A DNA stretch of 64,000 bases from Armigeres subalbatus (taxonomy: Eukaryota; Arthropoda; Insecta; Diptera; Culicidae). The notes below the pieces were generated by a model, which was not told the DNA's origin, searched no databases, and worked only from the letters and a program-made list of their open reading frames with translations. The stretch spans positions 427,513,781 to 427,577,780 of the forward strand of contig NC_085140.1 of the NCBI RefSeq assembly GCF_024139115.2, written 5' to 3'. Positions 1 to 11,040 of the stretch are shown piece by piece. A program made the translations under genes and the position numbers. Within the stretch, counting starts at the first letter, position 1, and every line of letters starts with the position of its first letter.

Positions 1-443
1 GGATCGAGGACGATGGACAAACAGTCATCAGCCATCAACGCTAGACGAAGTGAGAAAAACTGTTCGAGAATTAATGAACGGTAAGGCCGCTGGGAAGGAC
101 AGAATCCCAACCGTGCTACTAAAAGTTAGGAGTGATCGAAAAAAATCCACCAAGTGACTGAAATTATTTGAGAGGGAAAAGAAATTACTTCGAGCTGGCT
201 TGATGGCCTCATATGTCCTATCCACAAGAAAGGACATAGATTCGATTTTTCTACAAATTGCGAACTCATCATCTGTTCGTGGATTTTAAGGCAGCGTACG
301 ACTCAGTGAATCGGAACGAACTATGTCATATAATGCATAATCATGGTTTTCCGGCAAAGCTTATTAGGCTGATTCGTGCGACTTCGAATGAATCTAAATC
401 TAAAAGAATATCTGGTGAGACATCCAAATCGTTTCGTAACGTT
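1..443 (+). pseudogene. non-LTR retrotransposon reverse-transcriptase fragment (decayed)
   Basis: Translation of the plus strand gives pieces typical of insect non-LTR (LINE) reverse transcriptase: a 'NGKAAGKDRIP' segment near 75-110, then 'GLICPIHKKGH' near 205-240, then 'HLFVDFKAAYDSVNR' and 'HGFPAKLIRLIRAT' at 270-385. The first two are the pre-palm motifs and the third holds the first catalytic aspartate of the palm (DFKAAYDS). About 70 residues that normally separate CPIHKKGH from FVDFKAAYD are missing, and frames shift between pieces, so it cannot be active. The right edge is cut by a MITE inserted at a TA (443-444). The left edge runs off the window. A related, longer fragment lies at 18420-18920. 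Clade (RTE, R1, LOA or other) is not assigned. Family identity is firm; function is dead. Confidence 0.85.
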
Positions 444-444
444 A

Positions 445-570
445 CCCGACCATTAGATGGTATCAGATTTATATCAAAACTTGTTATTTTGTTACAGTTT
501 TTTTTTATAACAGAAGTTGTTATAAAACGTGTTCCTACCATTTAGTAGTTAAAATAACAAACAATATTAC
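445..570 (+). mobile_element. TA-flanked MITE, left end only (copy 1)
   Basis: Starts CCCGACCATT directly after a TA dinucleotide and continues with an AT-rich stretch (ATCAGATTTATATCAAAACT, then TTGTTATTTTGTTAC) that matches the left end of the complete element at 18930-19477. The copy stops at about 570, where an unrelated repeat starts, so the right end is lost. It sits inside the RT fragment to its left, so it is younger than that fragment. Confidence 0.75.
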
Positions 571-875
571 AAACTAGCGAAAGAAACCCAGCTTTGCCCG
601 GGTGTTGCAAATGTTACAATGAACTATTTGCAGCACCGCACTCTAGATCAATTTCCGTGCGTTTGTTTTGTTTTCCTCAACAGCTAACCCCAAATTGTAT
701 TGTAATGATATTTTGACATTTCCACGTTAAATTCACCAATTTTTGGTATATACAAACATTGCGGATCCCAAAACGAATCGATCAGGGAAAAAATCTTGCA
801 AATCGGTTAACCCGTTCGCGAGTCAAATCGTCAGGGAAAAAATCTCAATTCATTTTTATTATATAGATTGTTGAT
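571..875 (+). repeat. dispersed RTE/SINE-like repeat, copy 1
   Basis: Begins with ACTAGCGAAAGAAACCCAGC and a short GC-rich patch (TTTGCCCGGGTGTTGC) and ends in TTTTTATTATATAGAT, a tail style used by RTE-type LINEs and their non-autonomous relatives. The part from about 690 (CATTTCCACGTTAAATT) to 830 (CAAATCGGTTAACCC) has a clear diverged counterpart at 4262-4445 in the same orientation. No coding capacity is visible. The RTE link is an inference from the tail; the repeat relation is seen directly. Confidence 0.6.
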
Positions 876-2481
876 TCGTCCAATTGAGTCCAATGTATGA
901 CCGTGAAGCATGGTCGTTAAAAGAAGCAGACTATCGAATTTGCGTGGGTTTCCTGTCAGATTCGTCCAGACAACGTTGCACGAATCTTTGCTTGCAGGAG
1001 CGGATGGATTGTTTTGAAAATTTGGTATTGAACTAATAGATTTCTAAAACAATCTTTTCTAGCTTCTTTTGTTTGATGGGGATTGGGAATATTACCCAAA
1101 CGCTATTAATGAGGAAACTGCAAATAAAAAAAATACTCCGGCACAAAACTTCATTACTGCTCACGATGTTCAAATGGCCATCATAGGTTAGTCCATTAGC
1201 GGTCTGTGTCCTAGTAGAGGGAACGTAGGGACAGGTTCAACGTTGCCAAACTAAGCTACCATTTGGCTCCAACGAAATACCAACATAAAAAGAAATGAAT
1301 TCCATTCCAACCCATCCAAGAATTACAGAAATTGGAGTACATGCCTTATGGTCAATACACGGTAACGAAAAATCAATTTGCTCTTTTAATAAACTGAACA
1401 TGCTTTGTTAGTGATAATTTAAAAAAAATAGGATTTGATTTTTCGTTTATTACTTTTCCAATTTAGTTCTATCGACCATTAAAAAAAGAGAAAATAGCCC
1501 TTTGGGTACGTGCTAAACTTATTTAATGAATAAGGGGCGAAAATTATATTTCCGAACTAAAACCTTGAAAGAAATTATTAGAATGAAGCTCTCCAAATAG
1601 TCTAGTAATGTAAACTTCTCAAATTGTCTACTCATATGAGGTCCGGGGGGAAAATTGTAGTTTTGTTTCAAACCCGTTTTCCTCAGCTGCCTTTTCTTTA
1701 AATTTGGTATAAGTATGCGTAAAACGGCGGTAAAGCCCTCTACGCAGTTCTAAAAGTTCTATAAAGTTCTGAAAAGTACTGATTTATTTGCAATAATGCG
1801 CCTTTGAAATCACTAACATCAACCACTCAATAGTATTTATATGCAAGAAAATTGTGGCTTGAGAGCTACTTCCACTGATGATTGCCAATCAATGGTACTT
1901 CAGACGCCACCGTTGTAGAAATGTAAACAACTGCCACAGACGCCATCGTGGAAAAACAGTCAAGCGATAGTCCAAATGTTAGCTCGCGCGCGCGGGAAAG
2001 CATCTTTCTTGTAATTAAGAAAGAAGGCTAATCAGTCACGCCTCTTTGTTAATCGGCATGGGTTCAAATATTGTGCAATCATAACACTCGCCAAATGGGC
2101 GGAGCTCGCGCGCGTTAGTTATTTTGTTCGACATGACGCAGAGAGCGGTCCCAGCATCGCCATTGGCGGAGTTGTTGTTGAATGAAATTTTATTTTTATA
2201 CCAACAGACGGCGTGGGTCGTGCGGTCGTAGTCGTCAGCATCAGTAACACAAATTTTGTCACAATATTCGGATTATCGGTTGGCTGTTACACTACGATGG
2301 CGTCTATGACAAACGTGGCAGCAGCGGTGGAACAAATTTCTACAACGGTGTCGTTGCAAGCCAAGAGAAATTTTTTCTCAAGATTCTGATTTGGTTTTAT
2401 TACTGTTAGTGAGCATTGTTGAAAAAAAAATCGGTTCTATTCCAGACCATAATCGTTTGGCGGATGCCGTTTGTAGCAGAA
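876..2481. other. no gene recognised
   Basis: AT-rich single-copy-looking sequence with no long frame and no recognisable repeat. Two CG-alternating patches (GCTCGCGCGCGCGGG near 1981 and GAGCTCGCGCGCG near 2103) stand out from the AT-rich background and lie beyond the possible minus-strand exon at 2482-2709. Confidence 0.5.
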
Positions 2482-2709
2482 TCACGAGCGCGCGTCAGAG
2501 GAGGGCGCTTTTAAATATGCAATTCGCATGAATAGCATCAGTAACATTCCCTTGAATTTCATCTCAAGATTAAAGTTTAAGTTAGTTGCGAACAAATTTT
2601 CGCTGCGTCTTCCTCCGACGCACGCTTCTGATTCTGCCATCAACAGCAGCAGAACCGGAATCAGAATCCTGATAGGAAATTTCACTTGGCTGCTATTGGT
2701 GCCATCCAT
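2482..2709 (-). CDS. possible first coding exon of a secreted or membrane protein (signal peptide)
   Basis: A 75-codon minus-strand frame starts at an ATG (2709) in a fair context (CAC-ATG-G). Residues 1-12 are polar and basic, 13-24 are a hydrophobic core (ILIPVLLLLMA), then SEA-C, which reads as a cleavable signal peptide with a cut near residue 28. Upstream on the same strand, at about 2748, is a good splice acceptor (GGTTTTGTTGCAG), so the ATG could lie in an exon after a 5'UTR intron. A weak donor (GC/GTGCGT, about 2623) would end the coding part right after the signal peptide, and the remaining frame would then be intronic. I do not recognise the protein. A downstream exon must lie below 2482 or outside the window. 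Chance occurrence of a hydrophobic frame is the main alternative. Confidence 0.3.
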   Translation of the reverse strand: MDGTNSSQVKFPIRILIPVLLLLMAESEACVGGRRSENLFATNLNFNLEMKFKGMLLMLFMRIAYLKAPSSDARS

Positions 2710-2749
2710 GTGAATTAATATTCATAAATACATCAATCTAATCACTAGC

Positions 2750-4261
2750 TGCAACAAAACCATGCGAAGAAATTAAGGCTCTATAAACCGTAATCAATCC
2801 GATGATGACGATGATTTTATTCCAATCCGCACTAATACTAATAAAGTTTTGAACTAAATTCAATATTTTGGAGCTTTTTGCCGACTTACCTCAATCATTG
2901 CATATTCATTACATTTTCATATTAATTTTTCACTTATCCAAACCAACAATTACTAAGATATTACTGGAAAAACGCTGAAAACTGCTTTTTTCCTTGACCG
3001 ACATTCGCATTTATATCGAACGCATACCAACTCCGAACGTTCGGAGCAAACACATACACACGCACTTGATTTTTCACTTGATCTTTTCCCACTGTTTCCT
3101 TGATTTAATCACTCCTAAAACATATTCACTAACTGAGTTCCACCTTTTTCTTCAATTTTGACTACCGTTTATTTCACTTCAAGCCCAAAAACTGTCGAAA
3201 ACTGCTTTCCAAAAATCGAAGTGCGAGACAAATTTGACGACCGTATTGTCAATGCATAAAAATGCGGAAGACTCAAATTCACTAGCGCAATAAGTGAAAT
3301 GGTGAGAACAAAATCTACGCGATGCAACTTCATTCAATCCGAACAATACAACGTATACGCCAGCCACGTCCACGCCAACACGCAAACAAAGGTGTGCATA
3401 CACAAGAAAATAATCATCTCTTCACCGTTGCCAGATTTATATATTGGAAAAAATCATTGCTGTTTGTCGGATTGAACAAATAAACCAGAAATAAATATTT
3501 AAACATGTTATGTTAGCTTCTCTTACATTCCAAGTGGTGTATACAAAATTTTTAACCGGTAAATACCCATATATTTGATAAACCATGAACATGTGTTATG
3601 ATATAAAATAAGTATTTCGTCAAGTCTGGCAACATTATGCATCAGCTGGCATATTTTTAACACCCCATTTCCACCCACCCCAGTTGTAAACAAAAATTAT
3701 TTATCGCTGCTGCACTTTTCCATACCAATTGACTCACTATTACAAACAAGCGATACAGTCATTAATTTTCAAAACATTGTGATGGAGTCTTGAGCCTTAA
3801 ACTGGAGTGCTGCTGACGCTAACGACAGCCACTCGATAGTTTACCGCTAAAATGAACCACTATCGTTCTATCCGCTCTCCGTGCCCATTCTCCGTGTCCA
3901 CTCACCGTGGATTCTCAAACAGAAATGACGCGTGCGCGCGAAACACGGGTCTTATTATGCCTATAGAAATGAAGCTATGGGTTGCTGGTTTATTTTTAAG
4001 GGAAATTAAACCAGAAGGTCATGCATCCCTAAAAGAGGCGATGGCGAAAAGCCTCATCATGACGATGTCCGTGTTTGGAGTGCATACGTGATTAGTTAGT
4101 TCTCAATTTTTAGTTAATTTTCCTTGCAAATTCGGAGGACTTTCCTGTCGAAGTTCAAAGCAGCTTCCCGTAGAATTTCGGAGGAGTTTCATTTGGAACA
4201 TTGGAGAAGTTTTTCATGGAAATTTCCAAGAATTATTATGCCAAAATTGCAATGAAAAATT
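2750..4261. other. no gene recognised; possible upstream region of the 2.7-kb exon
   Basis: AT-rich, non-repetitive by eye except for a 16-bp palindrome at 3031-3046. The short frames here (for example 3852-4091 plus) have no features of a protein. 4100-4260 holds a degenerate run of AGGA/TTTC-type sequence that recurs near 7940-8170, 51430-52030, 54640-54970 and 56440-56650. Confidence 0.45.
3031..3046. promoter_or_regulatory. perfect 16-bp palindrome
   Basis: CTCCGAACGTTCGGAG is a perfect dyad with no spacer. It lies about 320 bp upstream of the possible minus-strand exon, so a dimeric transcription-factor site is conceivable. No factor is assigned. Confidence 0.3.
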
Positions 4262-4445
4262 TCCCTCAACCACTAATCCAAAGTTGTATTCTTCTGATTT
4301 TAACATTTCCCCGTTAAATTAACCAAAATTTTGTACGTCCAAACTTTGCAGGTCCCAAGACGAATCAATTTGCGAGACAATTTTGCAAATCGGTTGAACC
4401 ATTCGTGAGTTAAATTGTTAGGAAGGGAATATAACCTTCTACTCG
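4262..4445 (+). repeat. dispersed RTE/SINE-like repeat, copy 2 (partial)
   Basis: Diverged copy of the 571-875 repeat: shared blocks include the CATTTCCCCGTTAAATTAAC segment and CAAATCGGTTGAACCATTCG. It lacks the TATATAG tail. The 192-codon minus-strand frame at 4300-4878 runs straight through it, which argues against that frame being a gene. Confidence 0.6.
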
Positions 4446-7400
4446 AGTTTGCATGCGAGATTTGATACATAACGCCTAATGGAAAGAATATGACAACTTT
4501 TTGTTTTGGGTGTAGAGAAATATTTTCGAGTGAATCATTCACCACCGTACAACAAGTGGCGTCCCTCTCCACATAACATTTGCTTAAAGAATGCTTAAGA
4601 GTGTAATACACGTCATTCAATAAGGGCTTGGACATATCATGGGTGTAGTACTCATACTTGTGGACCTCGAGTAACTCCACGACAATCAAAAATAACAAAA
4701 AAGAGTGTAAGTACCTTACCTTAGGTCGATCTGGTGTATTAGATAGAGGGCTAAGAAAAAATAATTTTAAGAAAAAAAAAGTCAAAAGACAAATGCGAAA
4801 AGAGCAACAGGGTGGGATAATTGATTTCCCGTGCCAAAACCCTTTTCCATTTGCGGATAAGGATAACAAGAATCTCAATGTGGAAAGAACATTAATAAAA
4901 TGTAATTAATAAAAATTAATTATTTCCATGAATATGGTTGACGCATGTGAATAAATGTTAAATCTACGCTACAATGACGCTACAAGTAGCCTAAAATCTC
5001 AGGAATCTAGTCCATGGTTTTTGTTGTGCTTCCAAAAAGGCGGGACTCATGCAATTTCAGCGCGAAAAGTAAAACAAAATCTGGCCAATCTGGACTCTTA
5101 GAGATTTAGAGAATCGGGCCGAAATTCTTTTTTTCCGAAACGGAATCCCATAAATCCCTCCCATACACATGGGAGCGAAATTCGCAGACAAGCCCCTGAT
5201 CTTCTTGTACGGGAGGATTGAAAACCGACCAAATATTCCCTCGGTTTGAGAATGCCTCTAACTCGATATTGTTCAGTTGAATGAACAAATTATTAGGAAT
5301 TTCAAGCGATTAAGGCGTTTAATTAAACATCGGATTCTCTTTAACAGTCCTTATGACTGCGACGCTGATTTGTTTCACCGGAAACTTTGCTTAGGAATCA
5401 GATATTCAATTTTTCAATACTTTTATTGTTACAAACATTTGTATAGATAAATTTTGGAGATAATGACGAATGCCCTCATGTTCTAACGAATTACATCCCC
5501 TCCTCTCATCTCCCGTTTCAATGCCAACAGCATCGCTTTTGACAACGACGCGACACGTAAAGTTGACTGACAGCAAATGCAACTGATCTCATTTGTTGTA
5601 CACACATTCCTCGCACAGCGTTGTATTTCCTTCCCTCGTTTTACTTCAAATTCCACTGCAACTGGCAATGTATTTCACGTAAACCGCCGCTGGTTGTTTA
5701 AAAAAAAATCCTAAAGCAGCTACTCGAATCCAAAACAGAACATCCCCGACCGCTTCCATATGCGTTGTCGATCCGTAACCTCCCTTCACGGTGGTTTGGT
5801 GCAGTCGAGTGGCGCAAAAAAAAAGTGAACAGTAGGTATGCATTGCAAAATGCACTAAAAATTAGACTGTGTCTCTTATCAAGATTCTGAAATTGAAGCC
5901 GGGCCAATTGGATGCCATTTCACGTTCCTCGGGGGAAGGTGGGTCATGTTCATGACGCATGTGCCTTTAGCAGCAAATCAGTATTTGTGCAATCATAAGC
6001 AATTTCGTTTGTAATATTTGCGATCCTTTTTCGGGGATAAATAAAAACACCCCCGAACCATGTTATATGTATGAGGGCACACGTGTGTAACCGAAACACA
6101 TGCATTTGGGAGCATTTTAAATACAATTGATGCAAATAAATGAGAGTTTTTAAGTGTTTCTTTTTTTCGTTTTTTTTTGACGCGGTGAAATATGAACTAT
6201 GGCGCAACTTTTGGAGGGTGAAATTATGTATGTAACTGATTAACATATTTTTTCATTATCAGATACAAGACGTGTACGATCTAAGCGCAGTAGAACGCGC
6301 TTAATTGAGCGGTTTTGATGATTTATTTTATGACTTTCGCTTATGAACACCGTTTGAATTACATTAATTAATATACAACAAAGCGAAACCATTTAGGATC
6401 CACCTGGAAAAATCCTTTTAAAGATAATCTGTTTGCCATCTGAATTGGATCGGAACGTTCTAGTAGTCATAATGTCTAATAACAAAAAAAAACATCCTTT
6501 TTTTAAATATTCTCTTTGTAATTCGGGTACCCACATAAAAAAAGAGAAATGCGTTGATATTGATGCTATACTCTTGCAGGAAAGCGATCATTGAACTGCC
6601 TAATTACATGGAAGTACGCAACTAAATTAAAACATAATCAAGTTTCACCTATCTGATCGAACCTAATGGCGTCATATGGAGATTCACAAAGCATTTGTTT
6701 ACCAAACACATTTAATCTGGTTAATGATACACTCCGTTGAAAAATGTTTCCATTCCTTTTCGCGTAATTATAGGTTAACGAAGTTTCTGTTTCCGTCCCA
6801 GTTGCTTCCAGAGTCGCGTGCTGCCATAATGACTTCTTGCTACTGCTAATAATAATGCACGTTCTCTGCGCCAAAAAAAATCCATAATCCTACCCTAACA
6901 TTTCGAACTGTTTTCAAGCCTGTCACCCCCTCACAGTAGGGTGTCTTTGACCCCACCCGTCGGGGCACTACAACTTTCGCCCTGCCATGCCAACAATGTC
7001 GATGAACTCGACGACGCGATGCCCGGACAATCCTATCCCATCAGCATTCAAACGCCAGCCGGCCGGGGCCCGGATGAGGACTTAATTTTCGAACACACGA
7101 ACCACATGGGATTCCGAAACAAAGCGAAAGCTAGCCTGTCATCGTCGTCGCCGTCATGTAGCGGATTGACTCGAATCCAAACATTTATCATATGTTGCTG
7201 GTGCTGCTGCTTGCATCCTTGGCAGTGGCATCTCCCACCCAACTGGGATTCCGGACAATAATGGGAGAAAAAATGAAACTATTATTCCATTGATTGTGTC
7301 GTCATCGCCGTCGTCGCACTCTACAGACCGACTTAAATATGCAATGCATTGTGGCGCGCTCATCGTTCGTATCATCGCACTCTGAATCTGTCCGTACCGG

Positions 7401-8214
7401 CTCGGCAGGATATCACCTTCGGGAAGTTATAATCCCATGATGAATCTACTGCCGCCACCACACCGACCGTCGTCGACCAATGATGGCATCATCAAAACTA
7501 CTCTACAGTTCAGCTGGTGCTCGAGTTGACTCAATCAAAAGGATCTCCTCCTGTCCAAGCACTCAGCTGGATGGATGCAGCACAGTCGTGAAATGAGATT
7601 ATTCTTCTGCACGGCTTCCAGTGGGAATGTGACGGTTTATGTTGTGAGTCAACAGTTCAATGGGTCGTTTGAAATTAAACTGATGATGGGAGAACTCGGA
7701 TGACAAACAGTTTCGAATTCGCTTTTTTGCTGTTGAAAATAACAATCTGAATGCAATTATCGGTGGATGATATGGACAGTATGGCAATGAGACAGATTGC
7801 AATGCATTTAAATAATCCATTAAATTTGTTTGTTATTAGTTGACGATTTGCAAAAACTATCAAGTTTTTCAGCATGAGTCAACAAGACTTTCCGAATTGA
7901 ATCAGATAATCAATTTGGTGCAGAGAACAATAAGAATTCCCACAGCTAAAATTCGGACAAATTTCCATTTAGAAATTTAAACAAATTTTATTATGAACTC
8001 AGAAGAATTCCTTGTTAGGATTTTTTTTAGAAACCTTAGGAATAATTTTCCGTTGAAATTTTGAAGTTTTTTTTCTCTTAAAAACTTAGTTAAAATTCAC
8101 TTGAAACTGCAGAACAATTTTCCATGGAAATAAAGAAAAAAAAAATCCGCTGATGAAACTTAGAAAACATTTTCATTAATCCATGAAAGTTTAAAAGGAT
8201 TTTCCGAATCAGCA
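4446..8214. other. no gene recognised
   Basis: Long AT-rich stretch with only short frames of skewed composition. 6941-7261 (plus) and 7048-7375 (minus) are locally GC-richer and open on both strands, but neither shows a domain, signal peptide or convincing splice context. 7940-8170 is degenerate 'GGAATTCC'-like repeat sequence. Confidence 0.45.
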
Positions 8215-8492
8215 GACGTTCGAAAGATCGAAAGGACAAAAGGTCGAAAGGTCGAAAAATCAAAAGGTCGAAAGGATAAAAGGCCGAAACGACAAATGGT
8301 CGAAAGGATAAAAGGTCGAAAGGACAACAGTCGAAGATCAAAAGGTCGAAAGTCAAAAAAATGAAAGGACAAAAGGTCGAAGGAAAATAGGATCGAAAAA
8401 ATGACAGAAGGTTGAAGGAAAAATAGGTTGAAAAAATAATTGGGTCAAAAGATCTAAAGGATGGAAGATCGAAGAGACAAAAGGTCGACAAA
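8215..8492 (+). repeat. left arm array, unit GGTCGAAAGGACAAAA
   Basis: About 280 bp of imperfect tandem repeats built from GGTCGAAA and GGACAAAA/GGATAAAA. The same motif in reverse complement makes up 9213-9548, so the two arrays face each other across about 720 bp. Frames here give low-complexity 'FDLLSFRPF' translations, which are artefacts. Confidence 0.85.
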
Positions 8493-8569
8493 AAAAAAAT
8501 AATTTGGCGCACCGAATATTTATTATTTTGCTTTCTAAACCGATCTGAACATATTTTAGGCAATACATT

Positions 8570-8870
8570 CAAATTGGCGATTTCATCACTTTTACCTTTT
8601 TAAAATTTTGTTTTTCTAGTTTAGAATTATTTTTAACCAGATTTGAACAAGCATTAAGGTTTATATTATTGATCGACATCAAACACTTTTTGAAATCTGA
8701 ACAATTAAAAATTACAAAAACAAATATCAAAGTATCCCGTCTAAAGGCGGTCTTGGGCGTTAGAGGGTCACTAGTTGACTTCAAAATGAAACACAAACGT
8801 TCACAAATCATGATATGATATATTTCAATTTTGATGCAAGTGAGTGAGGAACTATTTTTAGGCATTATAA
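8570..8870 (-). repeat. dispersed repeat with a partly conserved reading frame, copy 1
   Basis: The minus-strand frame 8569-8865 contains 'FVIFNCSDFKKCLMS' followed by 'INNINLNACSNLV'. The minus strand at 25520-25740 encodes a related stretch ('FLAIFNCPDYEEPVIST', 'NNINCNACLNVV'). Nucleotide similarity centres on a TTTATATTATTG-GTCGA block. Shared cysteines and asparagines suggest descent from a coding sequence, probably of a transposable element. No domain is recognised. It lies between the two inverted arrays at 8.2 and 9.2 kb. Confidence 0.45.
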
Positions 8871-9212
8871 TTAAAGTTAATAAAAACTAGCAACACTTTA
8901 ATAAAAATATTGATTTAACAATATACCTCTGAAAATACCCTATGTTTAAACAAAAGGAAAATAGTAGAATGAAATGTTATCAGCTGTTATTGGTATTTCA
9001 TATGCGGTAAAAAAAATGCGAAAATCGAAAGAAAAGGTGATAAATAAAAGAAGGAAAAAAATCAACAATGAAAATAAGGTTAAACACATATAAATATAAA
9101 TGTGCGAAACTCGAAAGAACAGCCATAAACAACAATAAAATATAATCAGGTGAAACATAAATAAACATCAATGTTTAAAAGAATGGTTGATTAACACTCG
9201 ACGTTTTGCCTA

Positions 9213-9548
9213 TTTTTTCGATCTTTTGTCCTACAAACGTAATTTCCATCTTATGTTCTTTCGACCTTTTGTCCTTTGACCTTTCTACTTTCGACCTTTT
9301 GTCCTTCGACGTTGTTACTTTCGACCTTTTGTCCTTCAACCTTTTGACTCAGATTTTTTGTTTCGACCTTTTGTCCTTTCGACCTTTTGACCTTTACCCT
9401 TTTGACCTTCGACCTGTTGTCCTTCGACCTTTTGACTAAGATTTTTTTGTTTCGACCTTTTGTCCCTTCGACCTTTTGACCCTTCGACCTTTGGCCTTCG
9501 ACCTTTTGTCCTTCGACCTTTTGACCTTCGACCTTTTGTCCTACAACC
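9213..9548 (-). repeat. right arm array, unit TTTTGTCCTTCGACC
   Basis: About 335 bp of tandem repeats (TTCGACCTTTTGTCC and TTCGACCTTTTGACC), the reverse complement of 8215-8492. Units here are more regular than in the left arm. Two units carry the same insertion-like AGATTTTTTTGTTTCGACC variant, a sign of local unit duplication. Together with the left arm this has the architecture of a foldback element (long inverted repeats made of short tandem units); that is inference. Confidence 0.85.
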
Positions 9549-9679
9549 GAGTTTAACTTATATTTAAAATATATTACTTGTGGAAGTCAAGGGGATTTCA
9601 GAACATGCCAAATTCTTCTGAATGTCTCTTATAGATATTTAGATATTTAGGGAAATTTCCCAGTCAGATTTAAACAGAA

Positions 9680-9770
9680 ATTTGCTTACACGTCATAAGA
9701 TCTTATCGCTTTGTAATCTTTTCGACCTCAACAAGTTTGTCTCCAGTGACTCGTACTTAAAGACAGGCCT
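9680..9770. repeat. decayed fragment of the GTCATAAGACGAG hairpin family
   Basis: Contains CACGTCATAAGATC and TTCGACCTCAACA with GTGACTCGTACTT, recalling the core of the elements at 12102-12270 and 42583-42768. Too degraded to define ends. Confidence 0.35.
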
Positions 9771-10267
9771 CCCGGAATCCAAAACTAAATTCACTCTCCA
9801 AGGGCACTCCACTCAATACGGAAGCAACGCACAACTGTCATTTTTATTATTTCACGTATGCTGCGTCACGGTAGAAATATTCACCAATGGCTTGAGGCAA
9901 ATTAACCAAACCATGTTGTAAATTTAAATAGAAGACTTTCCGAACTGATGTTTACCAGTCTCCCTGAGATTGTTGAAATCGTTGAACAACTACCTACTCG
10001 ATCACCCTACTTCTTGACGGAATGTCATGTCAACATTAACTGACAACGTAGACTGTTTTAAATATGACTATTCGACATGCGACTTCTAATTGATTTCTAA
10101 TTATTTTTGACGACATAAATTGGATACAACTTCTGCGGTCTTATAAGTAAATGGAAAACCATCGGCCAATCCAAATATTTCTCTATGAAGCTATCAACAA
10201 ACACGCTCCTCGGAAGAAGCGAGCTTCAAAGTATGATTTCATTCAGTCTTTTCACACTCAGTTTTTA
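9771..10267. other. no gene recognised
   Basis: AT-rich sequence without recognisable genes or repeats. Confidence 0.4.
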
Positions 10268-10485
10268 ATTCTGCACCTCGGCAAAAATCCGCACAGCCGT
10301 CTGCCCAGCCATATATAAACTGATATCCCGGCTAAAATGACGTTTGTTAGCTGATTTTCGGCAAATTATTTTCTGATTTTCAGCAATTTTGACAGAAATC
10401 TCGGCAAAAAACATGTTTGCTGGGGCACGGCTGTGCGAAACTTGGTAAAAGTTTAACATTTTGCGGAGATCCCGGTAAAAAAATT
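10268..10485. mobile_element. small hairpin-forming repeat (CGGCAAAAAT type)
   Basis: Left CGCACAGCCGTCTGCCCAGC pairs with right GCTGGGGCACGGCTGTGCG, giving an imperfect stem around about 110 bp. Repeated CGGCAAA/CCCGG motifs fill the interior. A looser relative occurs near 56260-56390 (GCCGAGATTTCGG, TTCGGCAAACA). It behaves like a MITE, but no target-site duplication is clear. Confidence 0.45.
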
Positions 10486-11040
10486 AAGTGTGTTGGTGGA
10501 CTCCTACAACGATCTCTGTAAGCTGCGCAACCGATACCTCCTAACAAATAACGCTTCTGACAGGGGCAGACTTCGTGGTTTCCAGCTGGAATATAAAGCA
10601 GTTCTTTTTACTCCGCTCAAAAACTATTAGCACAACAACGTTCAAGCTCCTGTCTACCAGAAACCTTGAGATAGACTCAAACGTCTGAATCATCTTGAAA
10701 CATCTAAATATCCCTGAACAGACAATCTCCATCCTGCATTTTTTTTTAAGAATTGCACCTCTACGTTAGCGATTTCCATTGCGGCAGTGGTCAACCACCC
10801 GCAGAGTAGTTTCATTCGTTTGTAAAACCGCGTCCATAATACCGATCAATAAATCGGAAAGTCTGGAATTGTGTTACCAACTATGGGGGTATATCCATTT
10901 TCTGCTGTTAGAGTGAGGTTTTTGAGAAGCTAATCCACACAAGATTATGCACCGAATATTTCTTACACCCAAAAAACAATTTTTACAATTATTATACAAA
11001 ACCATACGAAAATTATTTTAAGCTTTTAGTGGAATGTATG
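10486..11040. other. no gene recognised
   Basis: No supported feature. The short frames lack protein characteristics. Confidence 0.4.

Noticed and set aside
4300..4878. 192-codon minus-strand frame
   Set aside because: Its last third lies in a dispersed repeat (4262-4445); no domain and skewed composition.
8090..8572. 160-codon minus-strand frame
   Set aside because: Repeating FDLLSFRPF comes from the GGTCGAAAGGACAAAA array.
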